DNA from: Hyphomicrobiales bacterium
GTDB lineage: Bacteria > Pseudomonadota > Alphaproteobacteria > Rhizobiales > Rhizobiaceae
NCBI GenBank assembly: GCA_900473685.1
Contig: UCNE01000005.1
Span: forward strand, 248,001-312,000
Length of the DNA stretch: 64,000 nt
Direction of reading: 5' to 3'
Positions 42,474 to 52,958 of the stretch are shown piece by piece. Both the position numbers and the translations under genes were made by a program. The notes beneath the pieces were generated by a model, which was not told where the DNA came from, ran no database searches, and worked only from the letters and a program-made list of their open reading frames with translations. Positions within the stretch are counted from its first letter, which is position 1. Every line of letters begins with the position of its first letter.

Positions 42474-42695
42474 ATGAACATTACCGTTTACAGCAAGCCT
42501 TCCTGCGTCCAGTGCACTGCGACCTACCGTGCGCTCGATCGCGAAGGTATCGACTATCAGGTCATCGATATTTCCAAGGACGAGGACGCCTTCGCGAAGG
42601 TGATCGGCCTCGGATACCAGCAGGTTCCGGTCGTGATTGCGGGCCAAGACCATTGGGCTGGATTCCGGCCGGACAAGATCAGCGCGCTTTCTTGA
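42474..42695 (+). CDS. nrdH: Glutaredoxin-like protein NrdH
   Basis: A 73-residue electron donor for class Ib ribonucleotide reductase. It begins MNITVYSKPSCVQCTATYRA with the C11-V-Q-C14 redox motif and ends with the NrdH-specific WAGFRPDKISAL. It reduces the C-terminal cysteines of NrdE. First gene of the nrdHIEF operon; the 280-base leader carries the cobalamin riboswitch. An in-frame start 84 bases upstream is not used, since the ATG at 42474 follows CACGAGGAC. Confidence 0.94.
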   Translation: MNITVYSKPSCVQCTATYRALDREGIDYQVIDISKDEDAFAKVIGLGYQQVPVVIAGQDHWAGFRPDKISALS

Positions 42696-42712
42696 GTATG
42701 GTCTGACGAACG

Positions 42713-43120
42713 ATGGGCCTGATCGTCTATTATTCCAGTCTTTCGGAAAACACCCATCGCTTCGTCGCCAAGCTCGGCCTGAAATCGGTCCGCATTCCCG
42801 TCAGCCAAGGCAGGGAAGTGCCCGATGTGCGCGAACCCTTCGTCCTCATCCTGCCGACCTATTGCGGCGATGATGGCCGGGGCGCTGTTCCCAAGCAGGT
42901 GATCCGCTTTCTCAACGACGCGGACAACCGATCCCTCATCCGGGGCGTGATCGCCGCCGGCAACAGCAATTTCGGCGAGACATTCGGTCTCGCAGGCAAT
43001 GTCATCTCGGACAAATGCAAGGTGCCGTACCTCTACAGGTTCGAGCTTCTGGGTACGGACGAGGACGTCGCCAATGTCATCAATGGATTGGAACGATTTT
43101 GGACGTCTCAGAGACTTTGA
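42713..43120 (+). CDS. nrdI: Flavodoxin-like NrdI
   Basis: A 135-residue flavodoxin: [20 protein letters not shown] binds FMN phosphate, [20 protein letters not shown] and [19 protein letters not shown] are the flavin loops. NrdI supplies superoxide or an oxidant to assemble the dimanganese-tyrosyl cofactor of NrdF. It starts 17 bases after nrdH and its end overlaps the probable nrdE start. Confidence 0.94.
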   Translation: MGLIVYYSSLSENTHRFVAKLGLKSVRIPVSQGREVPDVREPFVLILPTYCGDDGRGAVPKQVIRFLNDADNRSLIRGVIAAGNSNFGETFGLAGNVISDKCKVPYLYRFELLGTDEDVANVINGLERFWTSQRL

Positions 43121-45306
43121 CGCGGAATGCGGGCGGGAAACCGCTCAACACTTTTCCTCATTCCGCCGGTGAACGCCCTTTGAAGGCGACGGAAACGGCC
43201 GTTGACTATCACGCGCTGAACGCGATGCTGAACCTCTATGACGATGAGGGGAAGATCCAGCTGGACAAGGACCGGCTGGCGGCGAAGCAGTATTTTCTCC
43301 AGCACGTCAACCAGAACACCGTGTTCTTCCATAATCTGCGGGAGAAGCTCGATTATCTGGTGACCGAAGGGTATTACGAGCGCGAGGTTCTCGACCAGTA
43401 TTCGTTCAACTTCGTGCGCGACCTCTACGATCATGCCTATGCGAAGAAATTCCGCTTTCCGACCTTCCTCGGAGCCTTCAAGTATTACACCAGCTACACG
43501 CTGAAAACCTTTGATGGAAAACGCTATCTCGAGCGTTACGAGGACCGCATCTGCATGGTCGCGCTGGCGCTGGCGCAGGGCAATGAAGCGACAGCCCGCG
43601 ACATGGTCGACGAGATCATTTCCGGCCGGTTCCAGCCGGCAACACCGACCTTCCTCAATGCCGGCAAGAAGCAGCGCGGCGAGCTTGTCTCCTGCTTCCT
43701 GCTGCGCGTCGAAGACAACATGGAGAGCATCGCCCGTGGCATCAACTCGGCGCTGCAGCTGTCGAAGCGTGGCGGCGGCGTTGCGCTATCGCTGACCAAC
43801 ATCCGCGAGGCGGGCGCCCCGATCAAGCAGATCGAAAACCAGTCCTCCGGCATCATTCCGGTGATGAAGCTGCTGGAAGACAGTTTTTCCTATGCCAACC
43901 AGCTTGGCGCGCGCCAGGGGGCAGGGGCGGTCTATCTCAATGCCCATCACCCCGACATCATGCGCTTTCTCGATACCAAGCGCGAAAATGCCGACGAGAA
44001 AATCCGCATCAAGACGCTGTCGCTCGGCGTGGTCGTGCCGGATATCACCTTCGAATTGGCGAAGAACAACGAGGATATGTACCTGTTTTCGCCTTACGAC
44101 GTCGAGCGCGTCTACGGCGTTCCGTTCACCGAAATCTCGGTGACGGAAAAGTACCGCGAGATGGCGGATGATGCCCGCATCTCCAAGAAGAAGATCAAGG
44201 CGCGTGAATTCTTCCAGGTGCTGGCCGAAATCCAGTTCGAGAGCGGCTATCCCTACATCATGTTCGAAGACACGGTGAACAAGGCGAACCCGATCGCGGG
44301 GCGCATCACCATGAGCAATCTCTGCTCGGAAATCCTGCAGGTGAGCGAAGCCAGCGAATACAATGACGACCTGTCCTACAAGACAATGGGCAAGGATATT
44401 TCCTGCAATCTCGGCTCGCTGAACATTGCAGCTGCGATGGACTCATCCGATTTCGGCAAGACCATCGAAACGTCGATCCGGGCGCTGACTGCCGTTTCCG
44501 ACATGAGCCACATCTCCTCGGTCCCGTCGATCGAGAAGGGCAATGACGACAGCCATGCCATCGGTCTCGGCCAGATGAACCTGCACGGTTATCTCGCCCG
44601 CGAGCGCATCTATTATGGCTCGGACGAAGGTGTCGATTTCACCAACATGTATTTCTACACGGTGACCTATCATGCCATCCGGGCATCAAACCGGATCGCG
44701 GTCGAGCGTGGTACCAGCTTCGAGGGGTTTGAGAACTCGAAATACGCCTCTGGCGAGTACTTCGACAAGTACACCGAACGGACCTGGGAGCCAGCGACCG
44801 AGCGTGTGGCCGAACTGTTCGAGACTGCCGGCATCCACATTCCGACACAGGAAGACTGGCTGACGCTAAAAGCGGCCGTCATGGCGACGGGGCTCTACAA
44901 CCAGAACCTCCAGGCTGTGCCGCCGACGGGGTCGATCTCCTATATCAACCACTCGACATCCTCGATCCATCCGATCGTCTCGAAGATCGAGATCCGCAAG
45001 GAAGGCAAGATCGGCCGCGTCTATTATCCGGCGCCATACCTCACCAATGACAATCTCAACTACTATCAGGATGCCTACGAGATCGGGCCTGAGAAGATCA
45101 TCGACACCTATGCAGCGGCAACCCAGCATGTCGATCAGGGCCTGTCCCTGACCCTGTTCTTCCGCGACACGGCAACGACGCGCGATATCAACAAGGCGCA
45201 GATCTACGCCTGGAGGAAGGGCATCAAGACGATCTATTACATCCGTCTTCGCCAGATGGCGCTGTCCGGCACCGAGGTGCAGGGCTGCGTGTCGTGCACG
45301 CTTTGA
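43099..45306 (+). CDS. nrdE: Class Ib ribonucleotide reductase alpha subunit
   Basis: A 735-residue catalytic subunit that lacks the ATP-cone of class Ia enzymes. Cysteines of the active site are in [15 protein letters not shown] and SNLCSEILQ; the C-terminal shuttle pair is C730-V-S-C733. [14 protein letters not shown] and [20 protein letters not shown] are conserved loops. No ATG suits the start: TTG at 43099 gives [15 protein letters not shown] and overlaps nrdI by 22 bases, which I prefer; the frame could also open further upstream inside nrdI. It reduces ribonucleoside diphosphates with NrdF. Confidence 0.93.
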   Translation: MDVSETLTRNAGGKPLNTFPHSAGERPLKATETAVDYHALNAMLNLYDDEGKIQLDKDRLAAKQYFLQHVNQNTVFFHNLREKLDYLVTEGYYEREVLDQYSFNFVRDLYDHAYAKKFRFPTFLGAFKYYTSYTLKTFDGKRYLERYEDRICMVALALAQGNEATARDMVDEIISGRFQPATPTFLNAGKKQRGELVSCFLLRVEDNMESIARGINSALQLSKRGGGVALSLTNIREAGAPIKQIENQSSGIIPVMKLLEDSFSYANQLGARQGAGAVYLNAHHPDIMRFLDTKRENADEKIRIKTLSLGVVVPDITFELAKNNEDMYLFSPYDVERVYGVPFTEISVTEKYREMADDARISKKKIKAREFFQVLAEIQFESGYPYIMFEDTVNKANPIAGRITMSNLCSEILQVSEASEYNDDLSYKTMGKDISCNLGSLNIAAAMDSSDFGKTIETSIRALTAVSDMSHISSVPSIEKGNDDSHAIGLGQMNLHGYLARERIYYGSDEGVDFTNMYFYTVTYHAIRASNRIAVERGTSFEGFENSKYASGEYFDKYTERTWEPATERVAELFETAGIHIPTQEDWLTLKAAVMATGLYNQNLQAVPPTGSISYINHSTSSIHPIVSKIEIRKEGKIGRVYYPAPYLTNDNLNYYQDAYEIGPEKIIDTYAAATQHVDQGLSLTLFFRDTATTRDINKAQIYAWRKGIKTIYYIRLRQMALSGTEVQGCVSCTL

Positions 45307-45340
45307 TTTGAGGCCGTCTCAGCGACGCTTGAGCCCGGAG

Positions 45341-45443
45341 CCCCCTCATCCGCCTGGCGGCACCTTCTCCCCGATGGGGAGAAGAGACAAGCGGATGGCG
45401 CGAGGTTCTCCTCTCCCCTCGGGGAGAGGGCAGGGTGAGGGGG
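45341..45443. repeat. RIME-type repeat pair inside the nrd operon
   Basis: Two inverted copies of the palindromic element (arms CCCCCTCATCC and GGGTGAGGGGG; stems TTCTCCCC/GGGGAGAA and CTCCTCTCCCC/GGGGAGAG) lie between nrdE and nrdF. In the mRNA they fold into two stable hairpins. Confidence 0.8.
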
Positions 45444-45458
45444 CCGGGCGCTCCGTAA

Positions 45459-46457
<999 letters not shown>

Positions 46458-46509
46458 TCCGGTTCTGCAGGCGGTTTCGGCTTAAAACCTGGAACGTGGG
46501 TGATATTTC

Positions 46510-46523
46510 GCCCGCGTTCGGGC
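46510..46523 (+). terminator. Possible terminator after nrdF
   Basis: GCCCG-CGTT-CGGGC forms a short hairpin 53 bases after the nrdF stop, with TGTTT following. It is small but well placed. Confidence 0.4.
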
Positions 46524-46539
46524 TGTTTACGTTTCAATT

Positions 46540-46555
46540 GTAACCGTAACGTACT
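46540..46555 (+). promoter_or_regulatory. GTAAC-type promoter motif, copy 1
   Basis: GTAACCGTAACGTACT is nearly identical to GTAACTGTAACGTACT at 48945-48960. GTAAC appears twice with a 6-base period. It lies about 85 bases before the start of the 91-residue gene. Binding factor unknown. Confidence 0.5.
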
Positions 46556-46636
46556 CCCATCGGCCCTGGAAACGGGTGATACATATCCTGGTGGACGGTT
46601 GAGACTATAGATACGCATTCACCTACCCAACCAGGT

Positions 46637-46912
46637 ATGAGATCGATGTCGACCGGTACGGCGCAAAAAGGATTGTGGAAGCTGATGCTGAAGTTGCCCG
46701 CCCTGCGTGGACAGCTGCAAATTCTCAGTGCCCGGAACAAGAGCCTGCTCAGCCTGTGCGACGCTTTTCACGATGCCAGTTCCACGCTGGATTCGTTGCG
46801 GAAGGACCCCAAGGCCGATGACGCCATCATTCGCGAATATGAGACGTTGTGCAGCGAAATCGAAGGCGAAGTCATCGAAATATGTCTGCTTGGGCAGCAC
46901 AAACAGCGCTGA
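46637..46912 (+). CDS. Small conserved-looking protein of unknown function
   Basis: A 91-residue, mostly helical protein (LRGQLQILSARNKSLLSLCD, DASSTLDSLRKDPKADDAII, YETLCSEIEGEVIEICLLGQ). Heptad-like leucine spacing suggests a helical hairpin or coiled coil. No domain is recognised. Codon use is that of a real gene, and AGG precedes the ATG, but the exact start (46637 or 46646) is open. The GTAAC-type motif at 46540 lies upstream and is shared with the exported SH3 protein gene, which suggests co-regulation. Confidence 0.55.
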   Translation: MRSMSTGTAQKGLWKLMLKLPALRGQLQILSARNKSLLSLCDAFHDASSTLDSLRKDPKADDAIIREYETLCSEIEGEVIEICLLGQHKQR

Positions 46913-47112
46913 ACAATCACATTTTCCTTGTGTTTAGCCCCGCGTTTTTCGGCTCGTGCCAATGTAGAACGCTTCCACGGAAAATTATCAATTCTGAAAC
47001 AGTCAACGGAATTTTTCGCATTTGCATAGGGTGTTCTTCAGCAAAGAGCGTTTGACCGTTGCGCCGATTTCATGTGCTAATGTGACCTTAAGTTGAAAAC
47101 TTGGGGGCGGGC

Positions 47113-48870
47113 ATGAGCGGCGAGCGTAAATTCGATCGATCATTCTGCAAGCATATCGGCCAAGTGGAGGCGCAGGCGGAGATTGACCGGCTGTTGGCGG
47201 ATCCGCGCTTTCAGTCTCCGGAGCGCAACAGGAGCTTTCTGCGCTTCATCGCCACCGAATTTTTCGAGGGCAGGGCCGAGGCGATTAAGGCCTATGCGAT
47301 CGCCGTCGATGTGTTCGGCCGTCCCGCGAATTTCGACCCCTCCGCCGATCCGATCGTGCGCATCGAAGCGACGCGGCTCCGCGCGGCCCTGACCCAATAT
47401 TACGACGTACACGGTAGCGACACCGGTATCCGCATCGATCTTCCCCGCGGCCGCTATGTTCCGGTCTTCACGCGTATGACGCCGGGCGATATGAGCAGCC
47501 TGCCAGCTGAAACGCCGGAGCCGGATATTGAATCCGTTCCGGGCGCGGAAGAGAGCCCAGGCCGCCGGTTTTGGGGAGCCAGTACGCGGTTTGCTTTGAT
47601 CTGGTTGCTCGCGGGCATCAGCATTGCCACGTATGCGCTGACGGTCGGTCTGGACGTCTGGAAGCACAGTGCCTTGAGGCAGAAGCCCTTGATTTCCATA
47701 ACTTTGGATGGCGATGGGGATGCGCCAGTACGCGCAGTCGAGAACGCCCGCGATTACCTCACCGTGGCAATCGCGCAATTCCAGACAGTTCGGCTCGCAT
47801 CTGCCGTCGATCAAGCGGCCGCGGCGTCGGCGGGCGACTGGAGTGCTTCGAAACTTGTCGCGGCCCTGCGGGGCCAGCGGGTTGCCGAAAACTATCGTGT
47901 TGTTCTCAAATACGAAGGCAGGGGAGGGCAGGGTGTCGTCTGGTGGCATGTCACGGACGCATCGACAGGGGAGGTTCTGCTGTCGGGTTTTGAGGATGCG
48001 TTGCGGCCGGACACAGATTCCTTTCCGTCAAGCGAGAGCCTGGCGAGCCGGCTGGCACGGACGCTTGCCGGTACCCGTGGTGCTATCAACACCATCGAAA
48101 CACGTCAGGAATTCGATACGCCGTCGCTTGGGAACGGCTGTATCCTGAGAGCGATCGCGGCGAGCGACCGGGGCGATCAAGCGGGCTTGGTGGATGCCCG
48201 TGGCTGCCTGGAGCAAACATTGGCCATTGCGCCCAATGACCCCGGTGTGAAAGCGGAGCTGGCAATTGTTCTGCTTGCGCAGGATCCGGTAGATGCCCCC
48301 GCAGACCTCCTTACGCGAGCCTCTGGGCTGGCTGGAGATGCGGTGAAGCTCGCGCCATTTTCTGCCCGCAACAAATACGCATTGATGACGAGCCAGTTTC
48401 GTGGTGGGCAGCTGGATGCGGCGATTGAGACGGGATATGCGGCAATGGCCCTCAATCCCAACAATAGCGATGTCGCGGCACGGTTGGGACTTTATCTCTT
48501 TGTCGCCGGGCGTTGGGAGGAAGGTGCCGGTCTTGCCATGCGATCAGCCCAGATGGAACGGACCGTTGCTTCCGATGTTCTCCTGACTCGGGCGCTGAAT
48601 GCCTATCGCCTTGGCCGCTTTGAAGACGCGCTGGCGTTCTCCAAGCGATTGAATATGTCTGATGATTACGCGGTTCAAGCGGTAAAGGCCGCCGCTGCCG
48701 GCCAGTTGGGCAGGGCGGGTGAGGTGCGCCTGGCCTTGGCCAGCCTCGGAGCTGACCAAGCCGATTTTGATGCCACATTTCGCAAGGGCATGAGCGCGCG
48801 TTTTTTCACACCCGAAATGACCGGCCTTCTCGAAACCGGTGTGATGAAGGCTGCGGCACAGAAATTCTGA
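47113..48870 (+). CDS. TPR-containing membrane protein with conserved N-terminal domain
   Basis: A 585-residue protein. Residues 1-125 hold a conserved domain common in rhizobial proteins (FLRFIATEFFEGRAEAIKAY, AIAVDVFGRPANFDPSADPI, RIEATRLRAALTQYY), likely helical and perhaps DNA- or protein-binding. One membrane segment follows near residue 160 (FALIWLLAGISIATYALTVG). The periplasmic part contains a beta-rich region and then about six TPR-like helices (ALNPNNSDVAARLGLYLF and related). Such proteins are often labelled adenylate cyclase without a cyclase domain; none is seen here. The ATG at 47113 follows GGGGGCGGG. Role unknown, perhaps signalling across the membrane. Confidence 0.7.
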   Translation: MSGERKFDRSFCKHIGQVEAQAEIDRLLADPRFQSPERNRSFLRFIATEFFEGRAEAIKAYAIAVDVFGRPANFDPSADPIVRIEATRLRAALTQYYDVHGSDTGIRIDLPRGRYVPVFTRMTPGDMSSLPAETPEPDIESVPGAEESPGRRFWGASTRFALIWLLAGISIATYALTVGLDVWKHSALRQKPLISITLDGDGDAPVRAVENARDYLTVAIAQFQTVRLASAVDQAAAASAGDWSASKLVAALRGQRVAENYRVVLKYEGRGGQGVVWWHVTDASTGEVLLSGFEDALRPDTDSFPSSESLASRLARTLAGTRGAINTIETRQEFDTPSLGNGCILRAIAASDRGDQAGLVDARGCLEQTLAIAPNDPGVKAELAIVLLAQDPVDAPADLLTRASGLAGDAVKLAPFSARNKYALMTSQFRGGQLDAAIETGYAAMALNPNNSDVAARLGLYLFVAGRWEEGAGLAMRSAQMERTVASDVLLTRALNAYRLGRFEDALAFSKRLNMSDDYAVQAVKAAAAGQLGRAGEVRLALASLGADQADFDATFRKGMSARFFTPEMTGLLETGVMKAAAQKF

Positions 48871-48944
48871 TGCCGGGCGTTCGTTCGTGATGTTGCCTGC
48901 ATTCTGCCGGGACGATGCGTGCCGGGTACCCGGATTTCGCAAAA

Positions 48945-48960
48945 GTAACTGTAACGTACT
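48945..48960 (+). promoter_or_regulatory. GTAAC-type promoter motif, copy 2
   Basis: GTAACTGTAACGTACT matches the motif at 46540-46555 at 15 of 16 positions. It lies about 100 bases upstream of the start chosen for the exported SH3 protein. Confidence 0.5.
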
Positions 48961-49057
48961 TGTTTCAACGCGCCATCGTGGCAGGCTTTCAAGCCTGTTT
49001 CAGCGCGAACAGGATCGTGTGCGACGATATGCAATGCCCATGACAAGGATGAGAACG

Positions 49058-51634
49058 ATGGTCAGATTTGGTTTTGTGCTCATGACCGCCGCGTTGACGG
49101 CGAGCTCCGCTCTGGCGGGACCTGCGGTGACGACGGCGAATGTGAATTTCCGCTCAGGACCGGGTACCGGGTTCGATAGCCTCGGTCAGCTTGTCGAGGG
49201 AACCACCGTCGAGCTTGGCGAATGCGACGATAGCGGCGCCTGGTGCGCGGTTTCCGTCAAAGGCGAGCAAGGCTTCGTCAATGGCAAGTATCTCAATCAG
49301 GCCGACGCCACGACAGACCGTCCAGGCTGGCCGCGGATCTACACCACCGATGCCGGTGCCGAGATCACGCTCTATCAGCCGCAGGTGACCGACTGGGCGA
49401 ATTTCACCACGCTCTCGGCGTTGATCGCCACGGAATACAAAGCGTCGAAAGATGCAAAACCGATCTTCGGTGTCATCGGGGTCAGCGCCGATACGGCCTC
49501 CGATGCCGAGGCGGGTACCGTCGTTCTCAGCAATATCAAGGCGACGGAGATCAATTTCTCGACGCTCGACCGAAGCCAGATTTCCGACCTGTCGCTCGAA
49601 GTCGGCAAGTTGATGCCGACGGGAGATCTTACCTATCCCGAGGAACGGCTGACGGCGAGCCTCGCCGACTATAAGCGCATGGATAACGTCCAGGGGCTGA
49701 AATCCGATCCACCGCCGATCTTCATCAGCAACAGTCCGGCCATTCTTCTGCAGATGGACGGCAAGCCCGTGCTTGCTCCGGTCAAGGGCGTCACCGGCCT
49801 GTCCTTTGCTGTGAATACCAACTGGGACCTGTTCCAGGTGGATGCCGACAAGAGCTACTACCTGCGTGACGACAAGACCTGGCTGACCTCCAAGGATCTA
49901 GCGGCCGGCTGGCAGGTTGCGGCAACCCTGCCGGATGTGCTGACGAAATTGCCAGACGATGACGATTGGAAGGGCGCGCGGACTGCTATTCCGCTGACGG
50001 TTGTCGATGGCTACAAGCTGCCGAAGGTGGTCTACTCGGAAACGCCGGCCGAACTGGTGCAGTTCGAAGGCGAGCCGAAGCTGGAAACCGTCAAGAGCAC
50101 GGCGCTGAAATGGGCGTCGAATTCCGCCAGCGACGTGTTCTTCGACGAGAAGGGCAAGCAATGGTACGTGCTCCTTTCCGGCCGTTGGTTCTCGGCTGCA
50201 ACGCTTGATGGTCCCTGGGCATTCGCAACGCCCACCTTGCCGGCCGATTTCCAGAATATTCCCGATGATGCACCCTATTACGCGGTGCGTGCATCCGTGC
50301 CCGGCACGTCGGAAAACGCCGAGGCGCGGCTGAAGGCGAGCATTCCGCAGACGGCCCGCGTTTCCACCGACGGATCGGTGAAGGTTGACGTTTCCTATAG
50401 CGGCGAGCCTAATTTCCAGCCGATCGACGGCACTTCGCTGTCATATGCCGTCAATACCAATGAACAGGTCATCAAGGTCGGTGATAAATATTTCGTCCTG
50501 AAGGATGGAGTCTGGTTCGAGGGCGCGAGCCCGACGGGCCCGTTCGCCGTCGCAAAGGCCGTGCCGGACGAGATCTACAAGATCCCGCCGTCCTCACCGG
50601 TTTACAACGCCACGTATGTGCGCGTTTACAAGACCGAGCCGGATGCCGTCTGGTATGGCTACACAATGGGATATCTCGGTGCCTATTTGGCCTGGGATAC
50701 GTTTGTCTACGGCACCGGCTGGGCCTATGACGACTACTGGGACTACGGCTGGGCCGGTGGCGGTTATGTGCCGTATTATCCGCGTCCGGTCAGCTACGGG
50801 GTCGGCGCCTTCTACAATCCGGCTTTCGGCACGTTTGGCCGCTATGGATACGCCTATGGCCCCTATCGCGGCATCGCCGGCGGGGCAGCCTACAATCCCC
50901 GCACCGGTACGTATATTCGCGGTGGCGCGATTTCCGGGCCGGCTGGCGAGCGCGGTTTCATCGCCGCCTACAATCCGCGCACCGGCAACGGCGTGATGGC
51001 GCGGGGCGGCCACAATGTCTACGGCTCCTGGGGCTCGGCCAATGTCAAGCATGGTTCGGACTTTGCCCATATTGCCGGCGGCACGAACGCGGCGGGCGGC
51101 AACGTTCACTGGCGCAACTCCGACGGCAATCACGGCTTTGTCGCAGGCGGCAAGGGCGGCGATATTTATGCCGGCCGCGATGGCAATGTCTACCGCCGGG
51201 ATAACGGACAATGGCAGAAGCACACGCCCGACGGTTGGGACCCGGTGCAGAAGCCATCGACCGACAACCTGAAGCAGCATGGCGAGAATTTTGCGGCCAA
51301 GCATCCGGACGCGGCGCAGAAAATTGGCGAGAACCACGATGCCGTCAGACCATCGGCCAATCGTAACAACCGGCATGTCCGGGCGGCGGCACCCGACAAT
51401 CTCGGGCTTGACCGGGCTGGCCGTCAGATCGGCAACCAACGGTCCTTCCAGCAGGAGATGATCCGCCGTCCGTCAAGAGGCGGTTTTGACGGCGGCGATT
51501 TCCAGCGTGGGGGCGGCTTTGGCGGCGGTGGCTTCCACGGCGGCGGCAATTTTGGTGGCGGAGGTTTCCATGGGGGCGGGGGCTTCCACGGTGGCGGCGG
51601 GTTCCATGGAGGTGGCGGCTTCCGCCGCCGCTGA
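49058..51634 (+). CDS. Exported SH3b-domain protein with tyrosine- and glycine-rich C-terminus
   Basis: An 858-residue secreted or envelope protein. A signal peptide ends ASSALA at residue 20. A bacterial SH3 domain (TTANVNFRSGPGTGFDSLGQ, VKGEQGFVNGKYL) covers about residues 22-82. The middle has repeated beta segments (TPAELVQFEGEPKLETV, KGKQWYVLLSGRWFSAATLD, VGDKYFVLKDGVWFEG). From about residue 540 follow tyrosine/glycine-rich stretches (YDDYWDYGWAGGGYVPYYP) and the end is almost pure glycine with phenylalanine and histidine (GGGGFHGGGG repeats). It probably binds cell wall or matrix. The ATG at 49058 has AAGGA at 49045-49049; earlier ATGs at 49034 and 49040 are possible. Confidence 0.75.
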   Translation: MVRFGFVLMTAALTASSALAGPAVTTANVNFRSGPGTGFDSLGQLVEGTTVELGECDDSGAWCAVSVKGEQGFVNGKYLNQADATTDRPGWPRIYTTDAGAEITLYQPQVTDWANFTTLSALIATEYKASKDAKPIFGVIGVSADTASDAEAGTVVLSNIKATEINFSTLDRSQISDLSLEVGKLMPTGDLTYPEERLTASLADYKRMDNVQGLKSDPPPIFISNSPAILLQMDGKPVLAPVKGVTGLSFAVNTNWDLFQVDADKSYYLRDDKTWLTSKDLAAGWQVAATLPDVLTKLPDDDDWKGARTAIPLTVVDGYKLPKVVYSETPAELVQFEGEPKLETVKSTALKWASNSASDVFFDEKGKQWYVLLSGRWFSAATLDGPWAFATPTLPADFQNIPDDAPYYAVRASVPGTSENAEARLKASIPQTARVSTDGSVKVDVSYSGEPNFQPIDGTSLSYAVNTNEQVIKVGDKYFVLKDGVWFEGASPTGPFAVAKAVPDEIYKIPPSSPVYNATYVRVYKTEPDAVWYGYTMGYLGAYLAWDTFVYGTGWAYDDYWDYGWAGGGYVPYYPRPVSYGVGAFYNPAFGTFGRYGYAYGPYRGIAGGAAYNPRTGTYIRGGAISGPAGERGFIAAYNPRTGNGVMARGGHNVYGSWGSANVKHGSDFAHIAGGTNAAGGNVHWRNSDGNHGFVAGGKGGDIYAGRDGNVYRRDNGQWQKHTPDGWDPVQKPSTDNLKQHGENFAAKHPDAAQKIGENHDAVRPSANRNNRHVRAAAPDNLGLDRAGRQIGNQRSFQQEMIRRPSRGGFDGGDFQRGGGFGGGGFHGGGNFGGGGFHGGGGFHGGGGFHGGGGFRRR

Positions 51635-51759
51635 CCGGCCACTCGATCTACCCGTCCGGAGGCTCTGCCTTCGGACGGTACTGGTTTGAAGGGTACTGGC
51701 CAATCCCGTTTAGAACGCTATTCTCCGCGCCACGATATCGTGACCAGCGAGGGTGAGAG

Positions 51760-52554
51760 ATGGCAGGCCTGCAAGGACAATGGAACGGGGTTCGTATCGC
51801 CGACCTCGACGGCAAGGCAATTCTGATCACCGGGGCTTCGACCGGCATTGGCGCGGCGCTTGTCCGTGCCTTTGCTGCGCAGGGCGTAAGCGTGGCGATC
51901 CACTACAATGAGAGCAGGCAAGCTGCAGTTGACCTTCACTCCGAAGTCGAAGGAGCAGGGGGCAAAGCGGTTCTCGTTCAGGGCGATGTCTCCGCCGATG
52001 GCGTGACGGAACGTGTGGTCGAAGAGGCTGCCGGTCATTTCGGCCGGCTGGATGGGCTGATCAACAATGCCGGCGGCATGCTCGGCCGTGTTGCGACCGC
52101 TGAAATGAGCGACGCGCACTATGAGCGTGTCATGGACCTCAATGCCCGTTCCGTGCTGGCCGCGACCCGTGCTGCGCATCCGTGGCTGAAGAAACAGGGT
52201 GGCTTCATCATCAACACGACCTCAATCGCCGCCCGCAATGGCGGCGGCAATGGCGCCATCCTCTATGCCGCGTCCAAAGGGTTTGTCTCGACGATCACCC
52301 GCGGCCACGCCAAGGAGTTTGCCGGCGATGGCATTCGCGTCAACGCGGTGGCGCCAGGTGTCATCGCGACACCTTTTCATGACCGCTACACCAGCCCGGA
52401 AATGCTGGACGCCCAGAGAAAGACCGTTCCACAGGGACGCGTCGGTACGCCGGAAGAATGCGTCGGCGCCTATCTGTTTCTCGCATCACCGGTGCTCTCC
52501 GGCTACGTCACCGGCCAGATCCTCGAGGTCAATGGTGGCCAGTTGATGCCGTAG
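51760..52554 (+). CDS. Short-chain dehydrogenase/reductase
   Basis: A 264-residue classical SDR. The cofactor motif is ILITGASTGIGAALV, NNAGG follows near residue 100, the catalytic serine lies in NTTSIAARNG and the YxxxK pair in ILYAASKGFV. The C-terminus has VTGQILEVNGGQLMP. Substrate unknown; sequence resembles 3-oxoacyl-ACP reductase-like sugar or alcohol dehydrogenases. It stands alone, and a resolvase remnant begins seven bases after its stop. Confidence 0.9.
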   Translation: MAGLQGQWNGVRIADLDGKAILITGASTGIGAALVRAFAAQGVSVAIHYNESRQAAVDLHSEVEGAGGKAVLVQGDVSADGVTERVVEEAAGHFGRLDGLINNAGGMLGRVATAEMSDAHYERVMDLNARSVLAATRAAHPWLKKQGGFIINTTSIAARNGGGNGAILYAASKGFVSTITRGHAKEFAGDGIRVNAVAPGVIATPFHDRYTSPEMLDAQRKTVPQGRVGTPEECVGAYLFLASPVLSGYVTGQILEVNGGQLMP

Positions 52555-52561
52555 GCCGGGG

Positions 52562-52882
52562 ATGGGCGTGATGAATGGCATGACCTTAGATTTATCCTCT
52601 CCACACGGCCGAATACTCGCAACTTTCCTGTCCGGCATTGCGGAATTCGAACGCGATCTGATCAGCGAGCGCATCAAATCTGGTCTCGCTGCCGCAAAGT
52701 CTCACGGCAGGAAGCTCGGGCGCCAAATGGGGGAACGTCCTAAATCTGACCGGCTTGCACCGCAGGTGATGGCTTTGATAGCGGAAGGCCGCAGCTATCG
52801 CTGGATCGCTCGAAATCTGGGCATTAGCAAGAACGCCGCCGGTGATGTCGCCAAGAGATACCGGCCGAATGATATAATGTGA
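52562..52882 (+). pseudogene. C-terminal remnant of a serine recombinase (resolvase)
   Basis: A 106-codon fragment corresponding to the last part of Tn3-type resolvases: GRILATFLSGIAEFERDLIS, ERIKSGLAAAKSHGRKLGRQ, and the DNA-binding helix-turn-helix YRWIARNLGISKNAAGDVAK. The N-terminal catalytic domain with its serine is missing, so the protein cannot recombine DNA. The fragment starts immediately behind the SDR gene, which marks the edge of a deleted or decayed mobile element. Confidence 0.8.
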
Positions 52883-52958
52883 ATACCGGGCTGCGAACGC
52901 GACCCACCAAGTAAAATACAATTATATCTCAAGTACAATTCGATAAAGGGATTACGCA

